A stretch of 30,425 bases of DNA. It comes from Methanomassiliicoccaceae archaeon UBA472. Lineage in GTDB: Archaea; Thermoplasmatota; Thermoplasmata; Methanomassiliicoccales; UBA472. The translations under genes and the position numbers were made by a program. Location: NCBI GenBank assembly GCA_002497075.1, contig DAML01000005.1, positions 100,745 to 131,169 on the forward strand. Reading direction: 5' to 3'. The notes below the pieces were generated by a model that worked only from the letters and a program-made list of their open reading frames with translations, had not been told where the DNA came from and searched no databases. Shown here one piece after another: positions 30,423-30,425 of this stretch (position 1 is its first letter; each line of letters opens with the position of its first letter).

Positions 30423-30425
30423 GTG

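Overview
This window is archaeal chromosomal DNA with a moderately high GC content. The archaeal markers are both subunits of DNA topoisomerase VI, a class I lysyl-tRNA synthetase, a Sec61-beta subunit, a DRG-type GTPase with a TGS domain, and TATA-box promoters about 25-30 nt from the start codon, which fits leaderless or short-leader mRNAs. Small families resembling DUF2117, DUF2769 and DUF6951 are, from memory, most common in methanogens and their relatives. A bacterial-type AspRS plus GatCAB would also fit a Thermoplasmatota lineage, perhaps Methanomassiliicoccales or a relative. That placement is inference; no methanogenesis gene lies in the window. I see no CRISPR array, insertion sequence, prophage or rRNA.

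Layout. 1-6.0 kb is a translation block: the 3' part of aspS (+) meets gatCAB (-) tail to tail, followed by RNase HI (+) and hisS (-). 6.0-7.6 kb is less familiar: a small protein with a possible PD-ExW motif that shares an AT-rich promoter island with hisS, a secreted Cys-containing protein, and a membrane-anchored winged-helix protein. 7.6-10.9 kb (-) holds a Cys/Met-metabolism PLP enzyme, a DRG GTPase and carbamate kinase. 11.0-15.9 kb (+) holds a membrane zinc-ribbon protein, the top6B-top6A operon, a ten-cysteine DUF2769-like protein and a small membrane protein. 15.9-19.7 kb has lysS (-), Sec61-beta (+), a CPA2-type cation/H+ antiporter (-) and inorganic pyrophosphatase (+). 19.7-22.0 kb has a DUF2117-like protein, a half-ferritin, a second small membrane zinc-ribbon protein and an orphan NifX-like protein. 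22.2-26.2 kb (+) is an ABC-2 exporter (one ATPase, two permeases), a regulator with two HTH segments and a DUF454 protein. 26.2-30.2 kb (+) has a PurN-like formyltransferase, a DUF6951-like protein, a pair of membrane proteins and a DMT-family permease. The window ends in a tRNA-Glu(CUC) gene (-).

How the genes relate. The aspS-gatCAB pairing suggests Asn-tRNA is made by transamidation. The ABC-2 genes, regulator and DUF454 gene form a compact exporter neighbourhood. Genes are tightly packed: gatC-gatA-gatB, top6B-top6A and the ABC genes overlap or nearly touch, and several convergent pairs are 0-10 nt apart or overlap. No single undescribed system is proven. The best leads are the secreted-protein promoter with three TGAAAAG repeats next to a membrane-bound DNA-binding protein, a 24-bp near-perfect palindrome before the DMT permease, a structured segment between rnhA and hisS, and the exporter/dual-HTH regulator cluster.
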